NCBI GenBank assembly: GCA_047936785.1
Contig: CP176394.1
Reading direction: 5' to 3' (one strand)
DNA from: Acidaminobacterium chupaoyuni
GTDB taxonomy: Bacteria; Bacillota; Clostridia; Oscillospirales; Butyricicoccaceae
Length of the DNA stretch: 64,000 nucleotides
In this document: one piece after another, positions 8,319-16,248 of the stretch
Numbering within the stretch: the first letter of the stretch is position 1
How the letters are laid out: each line of letters starts with the position of its first letter
Notes under the pieces: generated by a model
The model's input: only the letters and a program-made list of their open reading frames with translations
What the model was told of the DNA's origin: nothing
The model's database searches: none
Translations under genes and position numbers: made by a program

Positions 8319-10046
8319 ATGAGAAATTATTATAACCCCTATAACGGCAGGCGCATGCCCGGAAACCCCGCGCAGGATGATGCCGCGCCCGCCTGCGGCA
8401 GAAGGCCGGGTTCCATGCGGTTTTATCCCCAGCCGCCCGCAAACCAGCCGCCCCCCGAACCGCCTCAGCCTCCCCAGCCTCCTCAGCCGCCGCAGGAACA
8501 GCCGCCCTGCCCGCCCGAGGCGATCTGCGAGCAAAATCAATGCGTGGAACCGGCCCCTGCGCTGCCGCTGGCGCCCGCCTGTTCGGGGAACCTGCGCCGG
8601 ATCACCGGCAACACGGGCGCCCCGGCCCAAAACGATAACCACACGCTCACCGTGGGGCAAAACGGCCCGGCTTTGCTGAAAGATACATATTTTCTGGAAA
8701 AAATGGCGCATTTCGACCGTGAGCGCATTCCCGAGCGTGTGGTGCATGCCAACGGAACAGGCGCATTCGGCTGTTTCAAGACCACCCATTCCATGGAAGA
8801 ATATACCACGGCAGACCTGTTCTCGCAGGAAGGCAGGATCACCCCTGTTTTCGTCCGGTTTTCCACCGTCATCGGTTCCCGCGGCAGCGCCGACACCCTG
8901 CGCGACCCCCGCGGTTTCGCCGTGAAGTTTTATACGGAAGAAGGAAATCTGGATATCGTGGGCAATCATCTGCCCGTGTTTTTCATCCGCGACGCCATCA
9001 AATTCCCTGATTTGATCCATTCGCTGAAGCCCGCGCCCGATTCCGGCGTGCGCGATCCGCTGCGCTTTTGGGATTTTTATACCCAAACGCCCGAAGCCAC
9101 CCACATGATCACCTGGGTCTATTCCGATCTGGGAACCGTGAAGAGCTTCCGCATGATCGACGGCTTCGGCGTGAATACTTATGTATGGAAGAACGCCAAA
9201 GGCGAACGGTTTTATGTGAAATATCATTTCGTCAGCTGTCAGGGCGTTCAGACCATCGACCGCCGCGAAGCGGAACGGCTGGCGGGCAGCGACCCGGATG
9301 TGGCGAAAAAAGATCTTTACCGCACGCTGGCTTCGGGCAAAACCGCCGATTGGGAATTCTGCGTGCAGCTTCTGCCCGTCTGCAAGGCCGAAGATCTGCC
9401 CTTTGACCCGCTGGATGACACCAAAACCTGGCCGCAGGATCTTTTCCCGCTGCACCGCGTGGGAACCATGACCCTCAGCCGGAATTTTGAAAACCAGTTT
9501 GCTCAGGTGGAGCAGGCGGCTTTTTGCCCGGCAAATACCGTGCCCGGCATCGAGCTTTCGGAAGATAAAATGCTGGCGGGCCGAGGCTTTGCCTATGCCG
9601 ACACCCAGCGCCACCGCATCGGCCCCAATTTCGATCAGCTGCCCATCAACGCGCCCCGCAGCGAGGTCTGCAATTTTCAGCAGGATGGCGCCATGCGGCT
9701 GGCCTATCGCAAAGGCGCGGTCAACTACAGCCCCTCCAGCTGCACATTGGGGCAGTGCATGCCCGTTCAGCCGGTGGAAAGCAAAGCCTATACGGCGCTT
9801 TATTCTCAGGGCGCGCAGGTGCGCGAATCCATCGATAAACAGGAAAATTTCAAACAGGCGGGCGAGCGCTTTCGCGGCATGACCAAACAGGAACAGGAGC
9901 ATCTGGTGGATAATATCGCCGTGGAATTATGCCTGGCCAACGATTATATCACCGCCAAGACGCTGGAATATTTCAAGCGCGCCTGCCCCGAATGGGAAGA
10001 AATGACGCGCTGCCGCATCGAAGCCTACCGCCAGGCAAAACAATAA
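8319..10046 (+). CDS. Heme catalase with a proline-rich, Cys-containing N-terminal extension
   Basis: A 575-residue protein that should convert hydrogen peroxide to water and oxygen. The catalase core starts near residue 90: catalytic His143 in Val-Val-His-Ala-Asn-Gly, Asn216 in Val-Gly-Asn-His-Leu-Pro-Val-Phe-Phe, and the heme-ligand motif Arg-Gly-Phe-Ala-Tyr-Ala-Asp-Thr-Gln. The core length fits small-subunit catalases. Residues 1-90 are unusual: Tyr/Asn/Pro-rich, then a Pro-Pro-Gln run and five cysteines, reminiscent of spore-coat or cell-surface proteins rather than of catalases. ATG 8319 has a GTGAGGAAAG site; the in-frame reading continues up to 8208 without one. It is divergent from the PLP enzyme gene, and the plus-strand promoter is not obvious. 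Confidence 0.93.
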   Translation: MRNYYNPYNGRRMPGNPAQDDAAPACGRRPGSMRFYPQPPANQPPPEPPQPPQPPQPPQEQPPCPPEAICEQNQCVEPAPALPLAPACSGNLRRITGNTGAPAQNDNHTLTVGQNGPALLKDTYFLEKMAHFDRERIPERVVHANGTGAFGCFKTTHSMEEYTTADLFSQEGRITPVFVRFSTVIGSRGSADTLRDPRGFAVKFYTEEGNLDIVGNHLPVFFIRDAIKFPDLIHSLKPAPDSGVRDPLRFWDFYTQTPEATHMITWVYSDLGTVKSFRMIDGFGVNTYVWKNAKGERFYVKYHFVSCQGVQTIDRREAERLAGSDPDVAKKDLYRTLASGKTADWEFCVQLLPVCKAEDLPFDPLDDTKTWPQDLFPLHRVGTMTLSRNFENQFAQVEQAAFCPANTVPGIELSEDKMLAGRGFAYADTQRHRIGPNFDQLPINAPRSEVCNFQQDGAMRLAYRKGAVNYSPSSCTLGQCMPVQPVESKAYTALYSQGAQVRESIDKQENFKQAGERFRGMTKQEQEHLVDNIAVELCLANDYITAKTLEYFKRACPEWEEMTRCRIEAYRQAKQ

Positions 10047-10057
10047 AATAAAACAGG

Positions 10058-10086
10058 TTGCGCAATGCCCGCGGCGGGAGTAAAAT
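10058..10086 (+). promoter_or_regulatory. Candidate promoter of the LCP gene
   Basis: TTGCGC (10058-10063) and TAAAAT (10081-10086) are 17 bases apart. A small GC-rich dyad (CCCGC / GCGGG) fills the spacer and may instead be part of a weak terminator after catalase. Confidence 0.45.
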
Positions 10087-10200
10087 GATTTTCGATCAGC
10101 AAAAATGCAAAATTCGACAAAATAAAATCAACGAAAGCGCCCGATAAAACATCTAAGAAAAGAACCGGCGCAAAAAAATAAAGAATTCGGAGATGAAGAT

Positions 10201-11247
10201 ATGGCAAAAAAAGGAAAACGGCATCCATTTCGCAATTTCGTGCTGTGGTGCATGCTGCTCTGCGGCATCGGCGGCATCGGCTACTATGTTTATTCGGTGT
10301 TTGGCACCTATACTTATAAACCGGTCAATGAAGAAAATCTGGGCGTGACGAAAACCGAACAGGCGCAAAGCTCGAAGATCATCAACATTGCTTTGTTCGG
10401 CGTGGATGCCCGCCACGGCGAGACCGCGCGTTCCGACGCGATGATCGTGCTTTCGGTGGATGGCAAACGCGGCAAGGTGAAAATGTCTTCGCTGATGCGC
10501 GATGCTTATGTGGAGATCGAAGACCACGGCAAAACAAAGCTTTGCCATGCCTATGCCTATGGCGGCCCCGAATGCGCCATCAAGGCCATCAACCAGAACT
10601 ATGATCTGGATATCACCGATTACGCCACCGTCAATTTCAACCAGATGGCAAAGCTGATCGATGCCATCGGCGGCGTTGAGGTGGATGTCAGTGAAACGGA
10701 AATGAAAGAGGCCAACAAATTCGTGTGGGAATATTGTATGGAAACAGGCGATAAGTTCCAATATATCGAAAAAGCGGGGCCGCAGACCTTAACGGGGATG
10801 CAGGCCGTGGCCTACGGGCGCATCCGCAAAGGCGGAACCGGCGGCGACACCGCGCGCACCGGCCGCCAGCAGGTGGTGCTGGAAGCCATGATGCAGAAGG
10901 TGATGGATATGAGCGTGCTGCGCTATCCGGCGCTGGCGGCAAAGCTGATGCCCATGGTGGAAACCTCCATGACTTCGGGCGAGATTTTGAACCTTGCCAC
11001 CACCGTGATGAAGGGCGGCAAACCGCAGATCGAGAAAGAGACCTTCCCCGCGGCGGGCGACTGGCAGGGCAAGACCACTTCCGGCGGCATGTGGGTGGCG
11101 GCCTATGACGACGCGCTCTGCGTTGAAAAAATGCATAAATTCATCTATGATGATCTGACCCTGGCTGAACAGGCCGAACAGGCGAAACAGCAGGAAGGAA
11201 CCCAGAAACAGCCCGCGGAAACCCAAAAACAACCGGCAGGCAAATAA
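10201..11247 (+). CDS. LytR-CpsA-Psr (LCP) family cell-wall protein
   Basis: A 348-residue protein with a short cytoplasmic start, one membrane segment (about residues 14-36) and an extracellular LCP domain beginning near residue 60 (Ile-Asn-Ile-Ala-Leu-Phe-Gly-Val-Asp, then the Arg-Ser-Asp-Ala-Met segment and Ser-Leu-Met-Arg-Asp). LCP proteins attach phosphate-linked polymers such as teichoic acids or capsule to peptidoglycan. The Asp/Arg residues that bind the pyrophosphate lipid are present. The last ~25 residues are a Gln/Lys/Pro-rich low-complexity tail with a near-repeat (Gly-Thr-Gln-Lys-Gln-Pro-Ala-Glu). GGAGATG precedes ATG 10201. It is a single-gene unit ending in a strong terminator. 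Confidence 0.9.
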   Translation: MAKKGKRHPFRNFVLWCMLLCGIGGIGYYVYSVFGTYTYKPVNEENLGVTKTEQAQSSKIINIALFGVDARHGETARSDAMIVLSVDGKRGKVKMSSLMRDAYVEIEDHGKTKLCHAYAYGGPECAIKAINQNYDLDITDYATVNFNQMAKLIDAIGGVEVDVSETEMKEANKFVWEYCMETGDKFQYIEKAGPQTLTGMQAVAYGRIRKGGTGGDTARTGRQQVVLEAMMQKVMDMSVLRYPALAAKLMPMVETSMTSGEILNLATTVMKGGKPQIEKETFPAAGDWQGKTTSGGMWVAAYDDALCVEKMHKFIYDDLTLAEQAEQAKQQEGTQKQPAETQKQPAGK

Positions 11248-11260
11248 TACGGCGTTTGAA

Positions 11261-11294
11261 AAAACTGCGTTTTCATGGGAAAACGCAGTTTTTT
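11261..11294 (+). terminator. Rho-independent terminator
   Basis: A 14-bp stem (AAAACTGCGTTTTC / GAAAACGCAGTTTT) with a 4-base loop and a T run lies 14 bases after the LCP stop. Confidence 0.9.
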
Positions 11295-11456
11295 ATCGGC
11301 AAAAAAGAGAGAAAAGAAACGAAATTTCTGCAGGACTTGTCAACATCTGGCGGCGAAAATAGAGATATTCCCATGAAAAACTGTTTTTTTGCCTTTTTAA
11401 AAGCATAAAAATACAAAAAAATTGTCGGTTCAGTCTATTTCATGCAAAAGCCTCAC

Positions 11457-11611
11457 ATGGTATAATAATTGCCGGGCAATTATTATACTATTTCACGGCC
11501 CGCCTATGGCGACGGCCACTTGATACCATTTCTGCTTCGCATACATGGTATCAATCATTGTCAGGCAATTATGATACTATTTCACGGCCCGCCTACGGCG
11601 ATGGCCGGTTG
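11457..11611 (+). repeat. Palindromic intergenic repeat, two tandem copies (88-bp period)
   Basis: Copy 1 starts at 11457 and copy 2 at 11545. Each copy has: ATGGTAT at its head; a stem made by ATAATAATTGC / GCAATTATTAT in copy 1; the conserved core TTTCACGGCCCGCC; a GGCC-rich hairpin; and, at the end of copy 1, ATACCAT ... TGCTTCGCA ... ATGGTAT, a second hairpin spanning the junction. Copy 2 is partial and degraded in its first stem. The same element recurs at 20733-21053 and 24123-24185. It lies between the LCP terminator and the lrgA-like gene; the rest of that gap (11295-11456, 11612-11746) shows no gene. Confidence 0.85.
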
Positions 11612-11752
11612 ACAGCGTTCCTGCCGCCGATGCTTTACCGCCGCGGCAGGATCAAACGCAGAAGACTTGTTTTTGAATTGAACCGCCACGGGGCGAAAGC
11701 GGAAAACATGGCGGCGAACAAAGCGCCGACGCGGTGAAAAGGAGAGATGTTT

Positions 11753-12124
11753 TTGAAAATTCTCAGCCAAATCGGCATCGTATTGGGTGTCTGCCTTGTG
11801 GGCGAATGGATCTCGGCGGTTCTGCCGTTCCCGTTCCCTGCCAGCGTGATCGGCATGATTTTGCTGTTTCTGCTGCTTTGCACAAAATGTCTGGAACCCT
11901 GGCATATCCGCGAGAAAGCCGATTTTCTGCAAAAGAACATGGCCTTTTTCTTCATCCCCGCGGGGGTGGGCATCATGGCGCATTTTGATGTGCTGCGCGG
12001 GCGGCTGCTGCCCTTTGTGGCGGTTTGCCTCATCACAACGGTGGTCACCTTTGCCGCCACGGCTTTTTCCGTCATGGCGGTGATGCGTTTGCAAAGCCGC
12101 GGCAAAAAGGGGGAAAGCCGATGA
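11753..12124 (+). CDS. lrgA: CidA/LrgA family holin-like membrane protein
   Basis: A 123-residue protein with four hydrophobic segments and the family core Phe-Pro-Phe-Pro-Ala-Ser-Val-Ile-Gly-Met near residue 30 and the Phe-Phe-Ile-Pro-Ala-Gly-Val-Gly-Ile-Met segment. CidA/LrgA proteins form holin-like oligomers linked to murein hydrolase control and, with LrgB, to pyruvate or overflow-metabolite transport. A TTG at 11753 is preferred because AAAGGAGAG lies eight bases upstream; the in-frame ATG at 11747 is only two bases from that site. The stop overlaps the next start by four bases (ATGA). The lrgA versus cidA name is not settled by sequence. Confidence 0.88.
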   Translation: MKILSQIGIVLGVCLVGEWISAVLPFPFPASVIGMILLFLLLCTKCLEPWHIREKADFLQKNMAFFFIPAGVGIMAHFDVLRGRLLPFVAVCLITTVVTFAATAFSVMAVMRLQSRGKKGESR

Positions 12125-12798
12125 AAGAGCTGTTCAACACGCCCCTGTTTGGCATCGTGCTTTCGGTGGCGGCCTTTGAAGTGGGGCTTTTCCTCAATAA
12201 AAAGCTCAAAACGCCGGTGGCGAACCCGCTGGCCATCGCGGTGTTTCTCATCATCGCGTTTTTACAGATCAGCGGCATCCCGCTGGAAAGCTATCAGCGC
12301 GGCGGCGATGTGATCGCCATTTTTCTCGCGCCCGCCACGGCGGTTCTGGCCATTTCGATCTATGGCCAGCTGGAAAGGCTCAAACGCCACTGCCTGCCCA
12401 TTCTGGTGGGCTGCACAGTGGGTTCCTGCGCGTCGATCTTCAGCGTCATCGTTCTTTGCCGCCTGTTCGGGCTGGATGAGACCCTGACGGCTTCGCTGAT
12501 CCCGAAATCGGTCACCACGCCCATTGCCATCGGCATCGCGGCCGAAAGCGGAGGAATCCCCGCCGTGACGGTGGCGGCGGTCATCTTCACGGGCATTCTG
12601 GGCGCGATCCTTTCGCCGCTTCTCTGCCGCGTGTTCCGTGTGAAAGATCCCATGGCCCGCGGCCTTGCCATCGGCACCAGCAGCCACGCCATCGGCACCA
12701 GCAAAGCGCTGGAGATGGGGGAGATCGAAGGGGCCATGAGCGGCCTTGCCATCGGCATCGCCGGCATCGCCACCGTGATTTTATGTTTGTTTTTATAG
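12121..12798 (+). CDS. lrgB: LrgB family membrane protein
   Basis: A 225-residue polytopic protein (about seven hydrophobic segments) with the LrgB/CidB landmarks Pro-Lys-Ser-Val-Thr-Thr-Pro-Ile-Ala near residue 130 and Gly-Thr-Ser-Ser-His-Ala-Ile-Gly-Thr-Ser-Lys-Ala near residue 188. It is the usual partner of the LrgA-type gene and overlaps it by four bases, so both are made from one transcript. Plant and bacterial relatives transport glycolate or pyruvate. Because pgk-eno and a pyruvate-linked fermentation gene lie downstream, an overflow-carbon role is plausible but only inference. Confidence 0.92.
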   Translation: MKELFNTPLFGIVLSVAAFEVGLFLNKKLKTPVANPLAIAVFLIIAFLQISGIPLESYQRGGDVIAIFLAPATAVLAISIYGQLERLKRHCLPILVGCTVGSCASIFSVIVLCRLFGLDETLTASLIPKSVTTPIAIGIAAESGGIPAVTVAAVIFTGILGAILSPLLCRVFRVKDPMARGLAIGTSSHAIGTSKALEMGEIEGAMSGLAIGIAGIATVILCLFL

Positions 12799-12808
12799 GA
12801 GGGGCCTT

Positions 12809-13420
12809 ATGCAGGAAAACGCCTTTTTCGCGCTGCTGTTTCGCATGAAATATATCGACCGCTGGGGGCTGATGCGCAGCGCCATCCCCGAAAACCTCAG
12901 CGAACACGCGCTGGAAACGGCGCTGATCGCCCATGCGCTGGCCACTCTGGCCAACACCTATTACGGCGAAAATGTGCCGGCGGAAAGCATCGCCTCGGCG
13001 GCGCTTTTCCATGATGTTTCGGAAATTTTAACGGGGGATCTGCCCACGCCCGTGAAATATCACGACCCGGCCCTGCGCAAAGCCTATCATCAGATGGAAA
13101 GCGGGGCAAAAAACAGCCTGCTTGAAACTTTGCCCAAAGAATTGCGGGCGGTCTATCAAAAAGAGCTTTTTTGCGAAGACCAGCGGCCCGAGCTTTATCG
13201 TTATATCAAGGCGGCCGATAAAATTTCGGCTTATCTGAAATGTGTGGAAGAGCGCAAAAGCGGCAACACGGAATTTGAAAGCGCCGCCCAGCAGCTGAAA
13301 GCCGCCATCCTGGCGCTGGAACTGCCCGCCGCCGATCATTTCATGCGCGTTTTTGTTCCCGCGTTTTCGCTGACCCTGGATCAGCAGCAGAACGGCGCTT
13401 TTGAAGAAATGAAAGCGTAA
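12809..13420 (+). CDS. HD-domain 5'-deoxynucleotidase, YfbR-like
   Basis: A 203-residue HD-superfamily phosphohydrolase. The motifs Ser-Glu-His-Ala-Leu-Glu-Thr-Ala (first metal His) and Ala-Leu-Phe-His-Asp-Val-Ser-Glu (His-Asp pair), followed by Leu-Thr-Gly-Asp-Leu-Pro-Thr-Pro-Val-Lys-Tyr, are diagnostic of the YfbR group, which removes phosphate from deoxynucleoside 5'-monophosphates and helps balance dNTP pools. An AGGAGGGG site lies seven bases before ATG 12809, and the gene starts 10 bases after lrgB, so it belongs to that operon by position. Confidence 0.88.
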   Translation: MQENAFFALLFRMKYIDRWGLMRSAIPENLSEHALETALIAHALATLANTYYGENVPAESIASAALFHDVSEILTGDLPTPVKYHDPALRKAYHQMESGAKNSLLETLPKELRAVYQKELFCEDQRPELYRYIKAADKISAYLKCVEERKSGNTEFESAAQQLKAAILALELPAADHFMRVFVPAFSLTLDQQQNGAFEEMKA

Positions 13421-13487
13421 AGTTTCAAAAATAAACTGAAAATCATAAAAACAGATGATTTAACACGATAAAATGTGCAAAAACAGC

Positions 13488-13516
13488 TTGAATTATTGAT
13501 ATAAATATCATACAAT
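13488..13516 (+). promoter_or_regulatory. Promoter of the trmL/glycolysis run
   Basis: TTGAAT (13488-13493) and TACAAT (13511-13516) are 17 bases apart in an AT-rich gap, 70 bases upstream of the trmL start. It may drive trmL and the glycolytic genes, since no terminator is seen between them. Confidence 0.65.
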
Positions 13517-13585
13517 GGTAACTGCTGAGCGAGCGTTCGGCAATTTTTAAAAACAAAGCACCGCAAACAAAGGGAGGGGACCCAA

Positions 13586-14047
13586 TTGCTGAATCTTGTG
13601 TTGGTGGAACCGGAGATCCCGCAGAACACAGGGAACATCGCGCGAACCTGCGCGGCCACCCGATGCCGTCTGCATCTGGTGAAACCGTTCGGTTTCGAGA
13701 TCAGCGACCGCCAGCTGAAACGGGCGGGGCTGGATTATTGGTATCTGGTCGATATCCGCATGTATGAAAATCTGGATGAGTTCTTTGAAAAAAATCCCGG
13801 GGCACGCTGTCATTTCGCTTCTACCAAAGGGCATAAGCGCCATGATGAAGCCGAGTTCCATGATGAAGATTATATTCTGTTCGGCAAAGAAACCGCGGGG
13901 CTGCCCAAAGCGCTGCTTGAAAGCCACCCGCTGGAAACCATCCGCATCCCCATGAGAGAAGATGCGCGAAGCCTGAATTTGGCCAATTCTGTGGCCGTGG
14001 TGGCCTATGAGGCGCTGCGCCAGCTGGGGTTCCCCGGCCTGCGCTGA
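13586..14047 (+). CDS. trmL: tRNA (cytidine/uridine-34 2'-O)-methyltransferase TrmL
   Basis: A 153-residue SPOUT methyltransferase, the normal size for TrmL, which methylates the wobble ribose of tRNA-Leu. Landmarks: Val-Glu-Pro-Glu-Ile-Pro-Gln-Asn-Thr-Gly-Asn-Ile-Ala-Arg-Thr-Cys at the start, Phe-Gly-Lys-Glu-Thr-Ala-Gly-Leu-Pro for the knot, and Ser-Leu-Asn-Leu-Ala-Asn-Ser-Val-Ala near the end. The start is a TTG at 13586 with AGGGAGGGG seven bases before it; no ATG fits. The C-terminus ends shortly after the knot, so it is a minimal SPOUT protein acting as a dimer. Confidence 0.92.
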   Translation: MLNLVLVEPEIPQNTGNIARTCAATRCRLHLVKPFGFEISDRQLKRAGLDYWYLVDIRMYENLDEFFEKNPGARCHFASTKGHKRHDEAEFHDEDYILFGKETAGLPKALLESHPLETIRIPMREDARSLNLANSVAVVAYEALRQLGFPGLR

Positions 14048-14141
14048 TTGAAACGATAGAGAGAAGCACCGCTGCGACCGGCAACCGCAGATGGGGGCAA
14101 ACAAATTTTTTTATCGTTGCCGGAGAAGAGGGATTATCGTG

Positions 14142-15356
14142 ATGAACTTCAACAAAAAGACCGTGCGCGATGTGGATGTGCGCGACAAGAAAGTGTTGAT
14201 CCGCTGTGATTTCAATACTCCCATCGACGATCAGGGCCATTTGACGGATGAACGCCGCATCGTGGGCGCGCTGCCCACACTGCGTTATCTGGTGACAAAC
14301 GGCGCCGCCGTGATCATTGTTTCGCATTTGGGCAGACCGAAGGGGAAGGTCAACCCCAAATATTCCATGGCGCCTGTGGCAAAACGCCTTTCCGAGCTTT
14401 TGAAAATGCCGGTAACGCTGGCCAATGATGTGATCGGCGAAGATGCCGACCGCCTTTGCGCCGAGATCCGCCCGGGCGAGCTGGTCATGCTTGAAAATGT
14501 TCGCTTCCATGAAGAAGAAGAAAAAAACGATCCCGAATTTTCAAAAAAACTGGCGTCTTATGCGGATATTTATGTGAACGATGCGTTCGGAACCGCTCAC
14601 CGCGCCCACAGCTCCACCGCCGGCGTGGCGGCTTATCTGCCCGCCGTCTGCGGCTTTTTGATCGAAAAAGAGATCAGCGTATTGGGAAAAGCGCTGACGA
14701 ACCCCGCCCGCCCCTTTGTGGCCATCACAGGCGGCGCGAAGGTTTCCGATAAGATCGGCGTTATCAACGCGCTGATCGAAAAATGCGACACCATCATCAT
14801 CGGCGGCGCCATGAGCTATACCTTCTTAAAGGCGCTGGGCGGCCATATGGGCACATCGCCCACAGAAGACGACAAGCTGGATGTGGCGGTGGATATCATT
14901 TTGAAGGCGCTTGAAAGCAATGTGCGGCTGATCCTGCCCACCGATGTGGTGGTTTCGCGTGAATTTTCGCCCGAAGCCGAAAGCCAGGTCGTGCCGGCCC
15001 GCCGGATGCCCGATGACATGGGCGGCATGGATATCGGCCCCGAAAGCATCACAAAGTTCCATCACTTTATCAAAAACGCGGGCACCATTGTTTGGAACGG
15101 GCCTTTGGGCGTGTTTGAATTTGAAAAATTCGCCAACGGCACCCGTGAAGTGGCAAGGGCCGTGGCCGAATCCGGCGCGATCTCCATCATCGGCGGCGGC
15201 GACAGCGCGGCGGCCATCACACAGCTGGGCTTTTCCGATCGCGTGACCCATATTTCCACCGGCGGCGGCGCTTCTTTAGAGCTGATCGAAGGCAAAGAGC
15301 TGCCCGGCATCGCGTGTTTGATGGATGCCGAACCCGATATGAACGAGGAATTCTAA
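14142..15356 (+). CDS. pgk: Phosphoglycerate kinase
   Basis: A 404-residue enzyme of normal length that makes ATP from 1,3-bisphosphoglycerate. Signature Val-Leu-Ile-Arg-Cys-Asp-Phe-Asn-Thr-Pro near residue 17, substrate loop Ser-His-Leu-Gly-Arg-Pro-Lys-Gly, the Asn-Asp-Ala-Phe-Gly-Thr-Ala-His-Arg hinge segment and the nucleotide loop Gly-Gly-Gly-Asp-Ser are all present. Start 14142 (ATG) is used; the in-frame ATG at 14091 would add an unlikely Cys/Arg-rich leader. First of four consecutive lower-glycolysis genes; the usual partner gap (GAPDH) is not in the window. Confidence 0.97.
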   Translation: MNFNKKTVRDVDVRDKKVLIRCDFNTPIDDQGHLTDERRIVGALPTLRYLVTNGAAVIIVSHLGRPKGKVNPKYSMAPVAKRLSELLKMPVTLANDVIGEDADRLCAEIRPGELVMLENVRFHEEEEKNDPEFSKKLASYADIYVNDAFGTAHRAHSSTAGVAAYLPAVCGFLIEKEISVLGKALTNPARPFVAITGGAKVSDKIGVINALIEKCDTIIIGGAMSYTFLKALGGHMGTSPTEDDKLDVAVDIILKALESNVRLILPTDVVVSREFSPEAESQVVPARRMPDDMGGMDIGPESITKFHHFIKNAGTIVWNGPLGVFEFEKFANGTREVARAVAESGAISIIGGGDSAAAITQLGFSDRVTHISTGGGASLELIEGKELPGIACLMDAEPDMNEEF

Positions 15357-15389
15357 CCGTAACTCCAATTTACAGATGCAGAGGTAATT

Positions 15390-16160
15390 ATGAACAGACG
15401 ATATCGCAAGACGATCATCGCGGGCAACTGGAAAATGAACAAGACACCCGCCGAAGCAAAAGAATTTATCGCGCAGCTGAAACCCCACGCCGCCCGCGCC
15501 AAATGGTGCGAAGCCGTGGTATGCGTTCCTTATATCGATATCCCCACCGCGGTGAAAGCGGCCAAAAACACCAAAATTGAAATCGCTGCCCAGAATATGC
15601 ATTATGAAAACAGCGGCGCCTATACCGGCGAGGTTTCGGGCGAAATGCTGAAAGCGCTGGGCATCAAATATGTCATCATCGGCCATTCCGAGCGCCGCCA
15701 GTATTTCAACGAAAACGAAGACACCGTTTCGCTGAAGACCCGCGCCGCGCTGGAATGCGGCCTGCGCCCCATCGTCTGCGTGGGCGAAAGCATGGCGCAG
15801 CGCGAAAAGAACCTGACCATCGATTATGTCAGAATGCAGATCAAAACCATCTTCTGGGGCGTTGACCCGAAAGATGTGAAAAAAGTCGTGATCGCCTATG
15901 AGCCCATCTGGGCCATCGGCACAGGCAAAACCGCCACCGCCGAACAGGCGGATGAAGTGGGCCGCGCCATCCGCGAATGCATTCGCGAGATCTATGGCGC
16001 CCGCCACGCCCGATCGGTAACCATCCTTTACGGCGGCTCGATGAACGCCGGCAACGCCCAGGAGCTGCTGGGCATGCCCGATGTGGATGGCGGCCTGGTG
16101 GGCGGCGCATCCCTCAAATGCGATGATTTCGTGAAGATCATCGATGCTTCCAACCAATAA
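15390..16160 (+). CDS. tpiA: Triosephosphate isomerase
   Basis: A 256-residue TIM barrel that interconverts dihydroxyacetone phosphate and glyceraldehyde 3-phosphate. Catalytic residues are visible: Asn-Trp-Lys-Met-Asn (Lys), Gly-His-Ser-Glu-Arg-Arg (His) and Ala-Tyr-Glu-Pro-Ile-Trp-Ala-Ile-Gly-Thr-Gly (Glu and the flexible lid). It begins 33 bases after pgk with a GAGG site. A GC-rich dyad without a T run sits in the 88-base gap before gpmI (about 16170-16202) and may stabilise the RNA end or tune readthrough. Confidence 0.97.
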   Translation: MNRRYRKTIIAGNWKMNKTPAEAKEFIAQLKPHAARAKWCEAVVCVPYIDIPTAVKAAKNTKIEIAAQNMHYENSGAYTGEVSGEMLKALGIKYVIIGHSERRQYFNENEDTVSLKTRAALECGLRPIVCVGESMAQREKNLTIDYVRMQIKTIFWGVDPKDVKKVVIAYEPIWAIGTGKTATAEQADEVGRAIRECIREIYGARHARSVTILYGGSMNAGNAQELLGMPDVDGGLVGGASLKCDDFVKIIDASNQ

Positions 16161-16248
16161 AAAAAGTGCCTCGCGGAAAGAAAACATCTCCGCGGGGCGT
16201 CTTCCGTTTCCGGGGGCGAAACCCCGTTAAAACAGAAAGGAATCTTGC

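Noticed and set aside
7185..9902. A single 905-codon minus-strand frame covering the PLP enzyme and the antisense of catalase
   Set aside because: The stretch from 8154 to 9902 is antisense to a well-supported catalase and has no protein-like pattern. The true start is ATG 8153 with a strong ribosome site.
11612..11746. A gene between the repeats and the lrgA-like gene
   Set aside because: Short frames here have no ribosome site or recognisable protein pattern; it is probably the lrgAB leader.
16161..16248. A terminator between tpiA and gpmI
   Set aside because: A GC-rich dyad exists but no T run follows, so the glycolytic run is treated as one transcript.
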